A stretch of 64,000 bases of DNA from Crocinitomicaceae bacterium (GCA_014762645.1 JABURP010000031.1:1-64000); one strand, 5' to 3'. Positions 1 to 8,857 are shown, counted from the stretch's first letter. Program-made: numbers and translations. Notes: generated by a model from the letters alone, not told the origin.

Positions 1-1
1 G

Positions 2-220
2 AAAGGTTCAAACATCTATTGATTTTCAGATGGCTACATGGATCAGTTTGGTGGGGAGAACAACGAGAAGTTTAATGTCCCAAGATGGAAGGAAATGCTG
101 AAAGAAATTCATGGCAAGCCTATGGACAAGCAAAAGCAAATTGTGGAAGAGCGCATGAAAAAATGGATGGCCAACACAGACCAAATTGATGACATCCTTG
201 TGATCGGAGTTCAGGTCTAA
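2..220 (+). pseudogene. SpoIIE/PP2C-type phosphatase, C-terminal end, interrupted by in-frame TGA
   Basis: This is the C-terminal tail of a SpoIIE-like serine/threonine phosphatase, cut by the window start. After the window edge the frame reads KGSNIY, then TGA at 20-22, then FSDGYMDQFGG and a tail ending DDILVIGVQV. Family members have IYLFSDGYxDQFGG here, so the TGA sits exactly where leucine (TTA or TTG) is expected. Everything downstream is intact, so the change looks like a single-base nonsense mutation or a sequencing error. The gene converges on the SiaC-like gene and overlaps its stop by four bases, which suggests it is the SiaA-type phosphatase of that module. The family call is firm; the status as a broken gene is not, because the 5' part is outside the window. 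Confidence 0.65.
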
Positions 221-594
221 CCTTCTTGTAAAACAACGGGGATATCCAGGAATTTTTGAAACTCTACACCCTTTTGTAACATCAGCTCATCCCCTTTTTT
301 GTAGCACCAGGTGATTTTAGCTTCTTTTCCTGTTTCAAGGATGTCCTCTACAGCATACAACAATTTAAACACTTGCTTTACCGAACCTGAATTAAAATAC
401 TCAAGATCTACAACCAGATTGGTTACCGGGTTCGGGTTCTCCCCATAACTCTCCATCCAACTAATCAAAGGGGCATAAAACTCCATAGCATTTTCAGGAT
501 AAGATCTACCCGAGATCTTAAATACGTTTGCAGTCCTGTCGAACTGAACATCTGGTGTTTCTTCTGTTCCTTCCTGGATCAGACTGTCGGACAT
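217..594 (-). CDS. SiaC-family (DUF1987) regulatory phosphoprotein
   Basis: A 125-residue protein of the DUF1987/SiaC family. In Pseudomonas, SiaC is phosphorylated by the kinase SiaB and dephosphorylated by the PP2C phosphatase SiaA, and its unmodified form activates a diguanylate cyclase. The motif LEYFNSGS at residues 64-71 matches the region holding the phosphorylated threonine in SiaC. Here the equivalent position appears to be Ser69, followed by Ser71. It lies 19 bases downstream of the tandem SiaB-like gene on the same strand and converges with the phosphatase, so all three module parts are present. No diguanylate cyclase is visible in this window, so the output partner is unknown. Confidence 0.85.
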   Translation of the reverse strand: MSDSLIQEGTEETPDVQFDRTANVFKISGRSYPENAMEFYAPLISWMESYGENPNPVTNLVVDLEYFNSGSVKQVFKLLYAVEDILETGKEAKITWCYKKGDELMLQKGVEFQKFLDIPVVLQEG

Positions 595-613
595 AGGTAT
601 AGCTTATGTGTTT

Positions 614-1687
614 TTATAGTGTTGCCTTCAATGTGAAGAACGAATAATGCTCATTCACGTCGGTAAATTTATACATTATTTCGCCATCACTTTGCCTAAA
701 CATCTCAATAATTCCAATTCCTGCTCCATGATCTTCTCGCACCGTGTCATCCAGCAATTGTTCTTTATAGCGTTTGGCTAGTTCTTTCTTATCCAATCCC
801 TTAAGCGAATCAATATGTTCCTTCAATTTTGCGGCATTTTCTTTCTTCACAAAGTTGCCTGTTTCCATGATGTAAATTCCATTTTTAAACGAAATAGTAA
901 ACAGACCTTCTTTGTTGCCATCAATAACTTCGGCATGCCTATTCATGTTCTGCAGTAATTCAATCAGGATGTACAAACTCTTTTTCTTAAAAACCAAATC
1001 TTCTTTTTTCAATTGAAGGTTAGATTCAAAGAGTTGAAATAAGGGTAAAATTGATTCTTGTGAAAAGTCTCCCTTTCTCAACAATACAATATTTGAATTC
1101 ACCATTTCTTCGTACAATTCAATCGTATCATTTATTTCCAGATGATCCTTTTCTTTTCCTTCAGTATCCAACATAAGTTGAAAGAAAAAGTTTGCGAATT
1201 GTTCATTGATGGATTCGAATGCATATTTAGGTGGATTTTTTGTTTTCCTGGCCATCTCAATCAGGCCCAATCCCCCACCTCCTTTTTCACTTAACACGTT
1301 ATTTCCGAGGGCTTCAAGGTATATTTTTCTTAGTTCCTCTTCACTTAAGTTTTTTAGTGACTCCAGCGACTCGCTTAGTTTGGCGATATTACTTTTTTCT
1401 ATGGGATTTGATGAGGCCAGGTAATGTGTACCTCTTTGGCTACGCATCATAAACATCTTTGAAGTGAGATCAATATCGTGATCCTTTTCTTCATCTGAAT
1501 GCCGGATGATATTCTGAAAACACTCTGCAATAAGATAAGACATGCGTTTTTTCATGCTGCGGTCTTCTCCGGTACTCGTTTCTTGAATTCTCATGAGAAG
1601 GCCCGTGAGTTCATCATCAAACTCACCCATATATATCAGGCTAAAAGCGTCGTTTTTAAGTTTGGAGTAAAATTGGTAAGCCTGCAT
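614..1687 (-). CDS. Tandem SiaB-like (DUF6272) protein kinase
   Basis: A 357-residue protein made of two consecutive SiaB-like GHKL-type domains, where SiaB itself is a single domain of about 180 residues. Repeat one (about 1-178) has an N-box with E55 and N59 (AECFQNIIRH) and a glycine loop GGGGLGL at 136-142. Repeat two (about 185-357) has E243 and N247 (IELLQNMNRH) and GAGIGII at 321-327. Both halves therefore keep ATP-binding features. The expected role is phosphorylation of the SiaC-like protein encoded just downstream. One half could instead be regulatory. The start is the ATG at 1687. Family membership is well supported; the activity of each half is inferred. Confidence 0.8.
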   Translation of the reverse strand: MQAYQFYSKLKNDAFSLIYMGEFDDELTGLLMRIQETSTGEDRSMKKRMSYLIAECFQNIIRHSDEEKDHDIDLTSKMFMMRSQRGTHYLASSNPIEKSNIAKLSESLESLKNLSEEELRKIYLEALGNNVLSEKGGGGLGLIEMARKTKNPPKYAFESINEQFANFFFQLMLDTEGKEKDHLEINDTIELYEEMVNSNIVLLRKGDFSQESILPLFQLFESNLQLKKEDLVFKKKSLYILIELLQNMNRHAEVIDGNKEGLFTISFKNGIYIMETGNFVKKENAAKLKEHIDSLKGLDKKELAKRYKEQLLDDTVREDHGAGIGIIEMFRQSDGEIMYKFTDVNEHYSFFTLKATL

Positions 1688-1732
1688 TCATCAAGTTTGG
1701 TTACTTAATAATACAAATTATTTGTAAAAGAC

Positions 1733-3175
1733 TTACGGGTCTCCGACGTGATTTCCATGAGTGGGGCTCAATGCCCGTTTAATGTAAAAGAAAGTCTTAT
1801 CAATAGATTCATATTCACCATCCGGAGAAGGTGTAGGAGCAGGTGCCAAAGCAATAAATCCGGATTGATCAATTAAAAAATAGGCGGGAACAATAGAAAC
1901 CCTGTAATCTGATTTCAAATGGCTATCACTACCTACATATACAATATCCCAATCATACTCCGGGTTTTCCTTCATATACCGCTCATAATCTTCTTTGTTT
2001 TCATTGGTACAGACGGATAAGAAGGAAACATACTCACCATATTTTTTCTTCAGTTCAGCAATTATCCTCATGTCTGTTCTGGCCTGGTCATTCCAGGTTT
2101 CAAAGAAGTTAAAGTACACGAACTTTCCCTCATATTTTTTCCAGGATATAGTTTTAGATGTGTCTTTTTCACTGACGAGACTTATCGTCGGTGCAGGAAA
2201 ACCAGGTTCCAGGCTTGTCAAATATCTTTTTACATTTTTTGCTACCGTTCGGTTTCCTGGAAATGCAGCAAACTCAGTCAGTGAATCAAGAATTACAAGA
2301 ATATTTCGCTTCTGGTCGTTACGTTCGTAAAACTGTTTTCCTAATTTATCAATCATCACCATCTCTCTTATTTCAGGATTGGCCAGAAAGAGATCCTTTT
2401 TCAATGCCGCCATAAGCATGGTGGGGCTCGCCTGTGCTATTGCCTGGTTGACATCAATTTCAATGGCCGGAGCAAGATCATCAAAGTTCTGCGAATAGAA
2501 TCCTCTAAAAAACTTCATGTATTGATCATTCTCGTAATACAATGGAAAAGGTTGAATATAGTTTAGAAATGTCTCTAACCTTTTGGCACTCTTGGCATTA
2601 CCTCCGAAAGTTTGTTGCATTTGTGCAATATTATACCTGACAAACGTGATAAAGTACTCATCCTCCACATCTTTATAAGCTTCCTGGGCATATAGTTTGA
2701 AAGTATCCAAATACGTTAAAAATCGTCCGCCTGCAATTTGTTCTTCGTAATACGCCACAAACGTATCAAACCATTGATAATATTGAAGTACGCGATAATT
2801 AATATCTGTTGAATCCAGACCGAAAAACAAGATTTCTGAGCGTCGATTTTGAAAACTAGTGGGTTGATCTTCTGCTTCAGGAAAATAAATGTCATACGAG
2901 GTTTTGGGATCAAGATACAACGGCGCTTCGGTCTTGTTTATAACGATAATCCCCTTTACCGTTGTTCCAATGTTGAGATCAATATGGAACAAACTATCCT
3001 CCGGACTAACCATACCTTCTCCCAATTTTACGCGAGTCATGGTAATGTAATCCTGATAGGTGTACAGTTCAGCTTTCTTGCCTACAAATGCTGGTGCATA
3101 ACCGACAATTTCATGTTTTTGTGCAAAGCCTGAAAAGGCAATAAACACCAATAATATGGTAATTAGTTTTTGCAT
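1733..3175 (-). CDS. Secreted thioredoxin-fold (TlpA-like) protein lacking the CxxC site
   Basis: A 480-residue exported protein. Residues 1-19 are a signal peptide ending FAQ. The middle is a helical region typical of Bacteroidota TlpA-like proteins, and a thioredoxin/AhpC-like domain runs from about residue 325 to 465. The place where active homologues carry WCxxC reads ETWNDQA (359-365), so both redox cysteines are missing, although the cis-proline loop (IVPAYF, Pro430) is kept. It is probably a periplasmic or outer-membrane-associated protein with a binding or structural role, not a disulphide reductase. It sits one base from the coaD stop on the same strand, so it is likely co-transcribed downstream of coaD. 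Confidence 0.75.
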   Translation of the reverse strand: MQKLITILLVFIAFSGFAQKHEIVGYAPAFVGKKAELYTYQDYITMTRVKLGEGMVSPEDSLFHIDLNIGTTVKGIIVINKTEAPLYLDPKTSYDIYFPEAEDQPTSFQNRRSEILFFGLDSTDINYRVLQYYQWFDTFVAYYEEQIAGGRFLTYLDTFKLYAQEAYKDVEDEYFITFVRYNIAQMQQTFGGNAKSAKRLETFLNYIQPFPLYYENDQYMKFFRGFYSQNFDDLAPAIEIDVNQAIAQASPTMLMAALKKDLFLANPEIREMVMIDKLGKQFYERNDQKRNILVILDSLTEFAAFPGNRTVAKNVKRYLTSLEPGFPAPTISLVSEKDTSKTISWKKYEGKFVYFNFFETWNDQARTDMRIIAELKKKYGEYVSFLSVCTNENKEDYERYMKENPEYDWDIVYVGSDSHLKSDYRVSIVPAYFLIDQSGFIALAPAPTPSPDGEYESIDKTFFYIKRALSPTHGNHVGDP

Positions 3176-3176
3176 T

Positions 3177-3641
3177 TTAATTTATAATCAATAGCTCATC
3201 TTTTGTTACAAATGCAGATATGTCTCCATTGTTCTTTTTAATTTCTCTGACTATTGATGAATTAATTGGGGAAAGCGCAGCATCACACATCAAAAACAGT
3301 GTTTCAATTCCTGAAAGTTGCTGATTCATTTGTGCAATAGAACGCTCATAATCTGCATCTGTAGCATTCCTTATACCTCTAAGCAAATATTGGGCCTTTT
3401 TTTGCTTACAAAAATCTACAGTGAGTCCCTGAAAGGTTTCAACACTCACTTTGCTTTCATCTTTGAAAAGCTCCTCTATATGATTTTGGCGACTATCCTG
3501 TGTGAACATGTATTGCTTTTTACTGTTGACACCAATGGCAATAATCACTTCATCAAATAAGGGAACAAATCGGCGCACAATATCTTCATGGCCTTTAGTA
3601 AAAGGATCAAAGGATCCGGGAAAAACTCCAATTGACTTCAT
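3177..3641 (-). CDS. coaD: Phosphopantetheine adenylyltransferase
   Basis: CoaD catalyses the fourth step of coenzyme A synthesis, transferring AMP from ATP to 4'-phosphopantetheine in the cytoplasm. The 154-residue product has the nucleotidyltransferase signature GSFDPFTKGH (9-18, His18 in the HxGH-type loop), the RGIRN segment (88-92) and the NSSIVR variant of the ISSTxVR motif (127-132). Length is normal for the family (about 160). It lies between rsmD upstream and the thioredoxin-fold gene downstream, all on the minus strand. The rsmD-coaD neighbourhood is widespread in bacteria. Confidence 0.96.
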   Translation of the reverse strand: MKSIGVFPGSFDPFTKGHEDIVRRFVPLFDEVIIAIGVNSKKQYMFTQDSRQNHIEELFKDESKVSVETFQGLTVDFCKQKKAQYLLRGIRNATDADYERSIAQMNQQLSGIETLFLMCDAALSPINSSIVREIKKNNGDISAFVTKDELLIIN

Positions 3642-3707
3642 TAATTCAGGGTTTTAGGTAAAGGTACATGAAATTGAGCATTCAGTAGGAAAGAAGCCGC
3701 GTACTTA

Positions 3708-4238
3708 TCAACGAAAAAAGCTGAAATACACCCCTCCGTAACGCCTTTGATCATAGATATGCTCATGTGTTTCAAAGGTGTTTTCCTTCCCGTGTTCAAG
3801 AATTAATCTTCCGTTTTCCTTTAGTAAATTCCGCTCAAAAATTAAGGAGGGTAGTTGGTCCGTTTCCTTCATACCAAATGGTGGATCTGCAAAAATCAGA
3901 TCGTACTGTTGATCGTATTCCTTCAAAAATTTAAACACATCCTTCTTCAATATGGACCAATTTGCAACATCCCATTCTTTCTGCAAGTGGTTGAGATGTC
4001 TCACCGTAAGTGGATGTTTGTCAATACTCAAAACACTTTTGGCGCCTCTGGAAATAAACTCCAGGGAGATATTGCCTGTTCCTGCAAAGAGATCGAGAAT
4101 TTCCATATCTTCCCAGTCTACCTGATTGCTAAGAATATTGAAGAGTGATTCCTTAGCCATATCCGTAGTGGGACGTGAAGGAAACTTCTTTGGAGGTTGG
4201 ATTCTTTTACCTCTGTATTTACCACTAATTATACGCAA
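3708..4238 (-). CDS. rsmD: 16S rRNA (guanine(966)-N2)-methyltransferase
   Basis: RsmD methylates G966 of 16S rRNA using S-adenosylmethionine. The 176-residue protein shows the N-terminal ISGKYRGKRI segment, the SAM-binding loop DLFAGTG (49-55) and the catalytic DPPF motif (118-121) typical of N2-guanine methyltransferases. The start at 4238 overlaps the stop of the DUF3822 gene by ten bases, which implies translational coupling. The order DUF3822, rsmD, coaD is a familiar Bacteroidota arrangement. Confidence 0.95.
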   Translation of the reverse strand: MRIISGKYRGKRIQPPKKFPSRPTTDMAKESLFNILSNQVDWEDMEILDLFAGTGNISLEFISRGAKSVLSIDKHPLTVRHLNHLQKEWDVANWSILKKDVFKFLKEYDQQYDLIFADPPFGMKETDQLPSLIFERNLLKENGRLILEHGKENTFETHEHIYDQRRYGGVYFSFFR

Positions 4239-4999
4239 AGCAATTGTTTTGCAAGGATGAATTTATCGGATAGTTCTTCTTCATCAGATATCTGAACAGG
4301 CTGCTTAAAAAAGGTCTGAAATTCTTCTTTTAGATCCCATTCGTTGGTTACTCCGTAAAGCAATACATCCGCCGAATTCTGGTCAATTTCTTTTTGTTCC
4401 AAAACAAAGAGAATATGGTAGACCATATCCGCCAGGTTTGTAAAATCAAAGCGATTAAAATACTCCAGTTTGTTTTTGTTCGTAATCAGAAGGTAAAAGC
4501 TATCGCCTTCAAAATAAAGATGAATTTTTTGTCGCCAGGCGTCACGGTCAAAAACGCCTTTTAAAATGACCGTTACCGGATGAACCAGTTTTACACGTGG
4601 AAATTTGATAACAAAAAGTGATTTGATCCAGAGTGGCATTTCATAGATATTGACTATGCCCAACTCAGGAATTCGATTGTAATCGAGGTTATCGATAGGT
4701 TTAGAAAAGTTAAGGCGAAAAATGTCGTCTGCTTTGGAGTAATTAAATAGATCAACCGGAATAATTGTATTTCTTTTGCCACCACCGGTTGCCACAATGG
4801 CACCATAATCGTAAAAGAGTACTTCTTCTGTTAGCAATGGTTGAATAGTATCCCGATCAAAACTGTCAAATTCCAGCGTATTTTGATGTACGATTTTTTT
4901 TGAAGATTTGGACACTATAGCATACCTCAGCCTATCTTTTTGTAAATCCATGCACAAGGCATGTTGATAGGCGTCCTCTTTTCTAATGGACATGCCCAA
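4229..4999 (-). CDS. DUF3822 family protein
   Basis: A 256-residue cytoplasmic protein recognised as DUF3822, a Bacteroidota family of unknown biochemical function found beside rsmD and coaD. It has an actin/HSP70-like flavour in its alternating strand pattern (for example DYGAIVATGGG near residue 65, and the C-terminal LLYGVTNEWDLKE), but no catalytic motif can be named with confidence. It overlaps rsmD by ten bases and starts one base after the stop of the upstream membrane-protein gene, so the whole minus-strand run down to 1733 may be one operon. Confidence 0.8.
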   Translation of the reverse strand: MGMSIRKEDAYQHALCMDLQKDRLRYAIVSKSSKKIVHQNTLEFDSFDRDTIQPLLTEEVLFYDYGAIVATGGGKRNTIIPVDLFNYSKADDIFRLNFSKPIDNLDYNRIPELGIVNIYEMPLWIKSLFVIKFPRVKLVHPVTVILKGVFDRDAWRQKIHLYFEGDSFYLLITNKNKLEYFNRFDFTNLADMVYHILFVLEQKEIDQNSADVLLYGVTNEWDLKEEFQTFFKQPVQISDEEELSDKFILAKQLLCV

Positions 5000-5935
5000 T
5001 TATTTATCCCAGCTTTCTCTGAGGTGATTGTCATCCAGTGCTCCTACCGTATAATCCACGTAACCATCAATTGGATGTTGCATTGGATGCGTCATAAGGA
5101 TACGGAGTGTAGCCACGCGTAAATCACCTTTCATGACTGAACCGGTGTCAATTTCAGCTGGATTCTGTGAATATGGTACATAGCGCATAGAGTCTGGATG
5201 GAAAGGTATTTGTCCACCAAGCTTTTCACGAGCTGTTTGATAACGATCGGAGTTAAATATTGACTCCATCACAGAAACAAAAATGGTATCTCGTTGAAAA
5301 TCTTTTCCATCAATTTTTCCGCCATTTTTTCTGGCCAGGAATGTAGCTTCTTCTTCTGTCATCAACTTATCAATCGGACGGTCGTCACCATAAATCAAAT
5401 CTCTTTCTTCAGGAGTGATTCTTCTATCCGGTAATGAGCCATTTTTAATAAAGTCCATTACCTCTCCGTTCTTCACAAATTTGATCAGGTCGTCAAAACT
5501 ATCTGTGAAGGTTCCTTTAGATTCTTTATATGCTAACTGTGCCGCCTTAATGTCCATGATCCGGGTTTTAATCTCTGTTGCACGTTCGGCATACATGTTT
5601 TCAAATCGCACCTGCTCTCTCACCACAACATAATCATAGTAAATCACAACTGCTGATCCAATTGCCAAGAGTGTCATCACAACATATCCAACCATTGAAT
5701 TAATAACCCCGACGAGGTATAGAACCCAAATAACGCTTCCAATAATCAGAACCAAAGATCCAGCCAGGAAAAGTTTATTTTGCTCTACCTGTAAAACCTG
5801 ACCGTTATTCAACTCAATTTCCTGAGGAGTGACAGCGGCGAAAAGAGCAAAAACACCCAGAACTAAAAACAGTGCCGGGAAAATGTATCGTTTTATATAA
5901 TAAAATATGTCGTCTACTATGTCAAGTGCACTCAT
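5000..5935 (-). CDS. Conserved membrane protein with a pseudopilin-like segment
   Basis: A 311-residue protein with three predicted membrane segments near residues 17-35, 55-75 and 80-100. A soluble domain follows, beginning with a helical stretch (RTRIM/DIKAAQLAYKESKGTFTD style) that resembles the N-terminal helix and following region of type II pseudopilins, although no prepilin peptidase site is present. No enzyme motif was recognised. It is the first gene of the minus-strand run leading to DUF3822, rsmD and coaD, and is adjacent to DUF3822 with no gap. Function unknown; membrane location is the only firm inference. Confidence 0.7.
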   Translation of the reverse strand: MSALDIVDDIFYYIKRYIFPALFLVLGVFALFAAVTPQEIELNNGQVLQVEQNKLFLAGSLVLIIGSVIWVLYLVGVINSMVGYVVMTLLAIGSAVVIYYDYVVVREQVRFENMYAERATEIKTRIMDIKAAQLAYKESKGTFTDSFDDLIKFVKNGEVMDFIKNGSLPDRRITPEERDLIYGDDRPIDKLMTEEEATFLARKNGGKIDGKDFQRDTIFVSVMESIFNSDRYQTAREKLGGQIPFHPDSMRYVPYSQNPAEIDTGSVMKGDLRVATLRILMTHPMQHPIDGYVDYTVGALDDNHLRESWDK

Positions 5936-6058
5936 GCGTTAGGTTTAGTTAGCATTTAACTTACCGAACAAAACTACAATTTTTTTTCATGCTCGTTCTG
6001 TCAGTCAATATATTTTTTACATATTTAAATAAACGATTCAACCATTAACGGCAATCCA

Positions 6059-7492
6059 TTGAAAAATAAGCTCGACAGAACCACATTTACCGAAAAATTT
6101 ACTTCCAATTTACCTTTCACTCCAACCAACGACCAACATGTAGCCATAGATAAACTCTCCTCATTTATTACATCAGACAAACAATTTGAGATTTTTTTAC
6201 TCAGTGGATTTGCGGGAACCGGAAAAACCACGCTCATTTCGGGTTTTGTTAACGCACTTTCTGAATTCAAAATCAAATCTTACCTGATGGCTCCCACCGG
6301 AAGAGCAGCCAAAGTACTCTCCAACTATAGCGGAAAACGTGCTCATACGATTCACCGATCTATTTACTTTGTCAACAGCCAGGACGGCAGCACCCACTTT
6401 CGGCTTGGAGAAAATAAAAGGACAAATACCATCTTCATTGTTGATGAAGCTTCCATGGTATCAACTTTTTCAGGTATAACGGACAAGAACTCCTTTAGTA
6501 TGCGAGATCTTCTGGAGGATTTATTGGAATATGTGTACTCTGCAGACAATTGTAAGCTCATTTTTGTTGGGGATAAAGGACAATTACCACCGGTAGGGAT
6601 GGAAAAAAGCCCGGCTCTGGATGCTGAGTTCATGAGTAAAAACTACGCCTTTGATGTCATAACCACAGAATTAAAGGAAGTTGTCCGACAAGAGTCGGAA
6701 TCCGGTATTTTAGACATTTCCCTGCAGCTCAGAAATTTTGAGGATGTTGTTCCGCTCCTGAATCACAACCAAACAGATGCCGTGGTACTTAACGGATATG
6801 AATTACAAGATACGATAGAATCGGCTTACCATGAATACGGACAGGACAATGTGATGATTGTAACCCGTTCAAATAAAAGAGCCAATCAATTTAATCAACA
6901 AATAAGACTCCGGGTACTATGGCAGGAGGATGACATCAATGCAGGAGACGTAATGATGGTGGTCCACAACAACTATTTTTGGCTGGAACCCAAATCAGAG
7001 GCAGGGTTTATCGCTAATGGAGAATTGATCAAGATCAATAAAATTCTGAAGCGTGAAGAAGAATTTGGTTGGGAGTTTGTGCAGGTTTTGGTTCGATTTA
7101 TTGATTACCCGAACATGCCTGAGGTAGAAGTTAAACTAATGACAAAAGCACTTTATACGGAGAACGCCAATGTTCCCCGGGAAGAACTCAAAGAGTTGTT
7201 TTACCGGATTGCGACGGAAGAATATCCCACGGAACGCAACAAACGTATCCGCAATAAAAAAGTTATGGAGAATGCCTATTTTCAAGCTTTACAGGTGAAA
7301 TTTGGCTACGCAGTAACGGTACATAAATCACAAGGTGGCCAATGGCCCGTTGTTTTTGTGGATCAGGGTTATTTTACACCGGAGATGTGGAACGAAGAAT
7401 ATATGCGTTGGTTGTATACAGCCATTACGCGTGCCAGTGAAAAATTGTACCTGGTGAATTTCAATGAAGCTTTTGTGGGAGAAATGGATTAG
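6059..7492 (+). CDS. RecD/Dda-like ATP-dependent DNA helicase
   Basis: A 477-residue superfamily 1B helicase. Walker A is GFAGTGKT (50-57), Walker B with IVDEAS is at 127-132, a QLPPVG motif follows near 185, and the C-terminal UvrD/RecD-like motifs are HKSQGG (422-427) and TAITRAS (454-460). It is shorter than RecD2 and resembles the stand-alone Dda-like helicases common in Bacteroidota, which act in DNA repair or replication restart. The only usable start in frame is TTG at 6059, because an in-frame stop lies at 6026-6028. It diverges from the membrane-protein gene at 5935. Confidence 0.88.
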   Translation: MKNKLDRTTFTEKFTSNLPFTPTNDQHVAIDKLSSFITSDKQFEIFLLSGFAGTGKTTLISGFVNALSEFKIKSYLMAPTGRAAKVLSNYSGKRAHTIHRSIYFVNSQDGSTHFRLGENKRTNTIFIVDEASMVSTFSGITDKNSFSMRDLLEDLLEYVYSADNCKLIFVGDKGQLPPVGMEKSPALDAEFMSKNYAFDVITTELKEVVRQESESGILDISLQLRNFEDVVPLLNHNQTDAVVLNGYELQDTIESAYHEYGQDNVMIVTRSNKRANQFNQQIRLRVLWQEDDINAGDVMMVVHNNYFWLEPKSEAGFIANGELIKINKILKREEEFGWEFVQVLVRFIDYPNMPEVEVKLMTKALYTENANVPREELKELFYRIATEEYPTERNKRIRNKKVMENAYFQALQVKFGYAVTVHKSQGGQWPVVFVDQGYFTPEMWNEEYMRWLYTAITRASEKLYLVNFNEAFVGEMD

Positions 7493-7495
7493 TGA

Positions 7496-8041
7496 TTACA
7501 TCACCAAACCGTTGAGACAAAGCGAGCCGCTAAATGTTTGGGTGTCTGAAGGTGGCTGCCCGTTGACCCATGGGTAGGAATGAGCCGTGCCGCTAAAATT
7601 AGCTCTTATTGGCGTGTAAATTCCCTGACTTGAATCAAATTGACTCTCCACAACGTCAAAAGTAACTTCAGAAACATATAAACCGTTTGTATCCAGGTCT
7701 ATATCAAAGAAATCAAAATCCAGGTCGGTATTGTTGTATGAAGTTGATCCTTCAGTAATAATTCCCGGGACGGCCATTTCAATATAAACTGACTCGGCAT
7801 TTTGATCTTTACCAATGATCACCATAGCGCTTTCTTCATATCCGAACCAGTTATAAACAATGGTAAAATTGGTTTGCGAATCAAGTTGCAGCTCATGATC
7901 TTCACCGGCAACATTTATCTCAAACGAACCGCTGTTGTATGCACAATTAACGGGCTCAGGATCTTTGTCTTTATTTTTCTTGCAGGCCGTGACACCTGAC
8001 AGTAAAATGATCAGAAAAAGTATGTTTTGGGTCAATCGCAT
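7496..8041 (-). CDS. Lipoprotein A of the mosaic cluster
   Basis: A 181-residue lipoprotein. The signal peptide ends in the lipobox LSGVTAC (Cys20) followed by a lysine-rich KKNKDKD tether, so it is expected to be lipidated and probably surface exposed. The mature part is a beta-rich domain of unknown family. The first 22 residues are identical to those of the paralogue at 8858-9490, and the DNA identity extends into the untranslated leader, but the mature domains are unrelated. That points to shuffling of the export signal and promoter between neighbours. It converges with the helicase gene, with three bases between the stops. Confidence 0.75.
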   Translation of the reverse strand: MRLTQNILFLIILLSGVTACKKNKDKDPEPVNCAYNSGSFEINVAGEDHELQLDSQTNFTIVYNWFGYEESAMVIIGKDQNAESVYIEMAVPGIITEGSTSYNNTDLDFDFFDIDLDTNGLYVSEVTFDVVESQFDSSQGIYTPIRANFSGTAHSYPWVNGQPPSDTQTFSGSLCLNGLVM

Positions 8042-8098
8042 GTTTGACTAATATACGGAGATCATTGAAAATGAGCAATTCACCGTTAATGGTTGATC
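7979..8098. repeat. Direct repeat copy 1: lipoprotein signal peptide plus leader
   Basis: This stretch covers the signal-peptide codons and untranslated leader of lipoprotein A. It is nearly identical, with a handful of mismatches, to 9428-9547 covering the same part of lipoprotein C. The match fades within the intergenic region upstream and at the KK residues after the lipobox. It is a segmental duplication or conversion tract carrying promoter and export signal. Confidence 0.8.
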
Positions 8099-8143
8099 TC
8101 GTGAAGTAGGTCCCTTAATACTCCAACTAGTTTGAAAACAGGA

Positions 8144-8824
8144 TTAATACTGAAGTAAATAGGTTAAACTATCCCCGTCTCCTACAAAAAAAGTATCTGA
8201 ACCTTCTGTGTATCCATTGTCCCGGGTCACATTCCATTCTATTGTGTAGTTGCCAGCAGGGAGAACTTGGTAGCCTCCATTTCCTGTTAGGTCAACACAA
8301 CCGTCCAAAGTGAGCTCACCATCCCAATAGAAGCTATATATATAAATATATGTTGTGGCTGACGGGTTTTTCTTAAAATAATATCGAAACCGTAGCTCAT
8401 CATTCTCATTAAAACAATTAACATTTTGAAAGTTCATATTTAATGCTCCGCTCTCAACTAATTTTACATCATAGTAATGACTTTCTCCTTTTTGCAAATA
8501 GTCTATTTGCTGAAATTCAACCTGATGGTATTTTTCCGGGTTGGCCTGAACCACATATTCATAACTCACATTCGAACTTCGTTTGGCCTTCCAGCCATAA
8601 TAGAACGTACCGTTTTCATCCGTGAAGCTTTCATAAATAGCATCACCTTTGGTAGTGAACAAACCGTCTTTCGTCTCAACAATGGAAATGAAAATATCAT
8701 CCAATGGTTCTTCTGTATTGTAGTTCGTGGCCGTAACGTGTACTTCTGTCCACATCTTGCTCTCTTCTTTTTTGCAGGCTGCCAGGTTTATCAGCAATAC
8801 CAGTAATAATGTTAATTTGTTCAT
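8144..8824 (-). CDS. Lipoprotein B of the mosaic cluster
   Basis: A 226-residue lipoprotein with lipobox LINLAAC (Cys17) followed by KKEE. The N-terminal half (VHVTATNYNTEEPLDD, then a DENGTFYYGWKAKR segment) looks like a carboxypeptidase-regulatory or Cna-B-like beta sandwich. The C-terminal half contains NVNCFNENDELRFRYYF and AGNYTIEWNVTRDNGYTEGSDTF, closely matching the C-terminal half of the paralogue at 9597-10247. Thus it shares one module with a neighbour and not the other. Function unknown; surface ligand or matrix binding is only a guess from the fold pattern. Confidence 0.72.
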   Translation of the reverse strand: MNKLTLLLVLLINLAACKKEESKMWTEVHVTATNYNTEEPLDDIFISIVETKDGLFTTKGDAIYESFTDENGTFYYGWKAKRSSNVSYEYVVQANPEKYHQVEFQQIDYLQKGESHYYDVKLVESGALNMNFQNVNCFNENDELRFRYYFKKNPSATTYIYIYSFYWDGELTLDGCVDLTGNGGYQVLPAGNYTIEWNVTRDNGYTEGSDTFFVGDGDSLTYLLQY

Positions 8825-8857
8825 TACCCTAATGATTACATTGCTTTTATATGTGAT

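Noticed and set aside
1206-1452. Plus-strand open frames within the tandem SiaB gene
   Set aside because: Antisense shadows of a well-supported protein; no homology or start signals.
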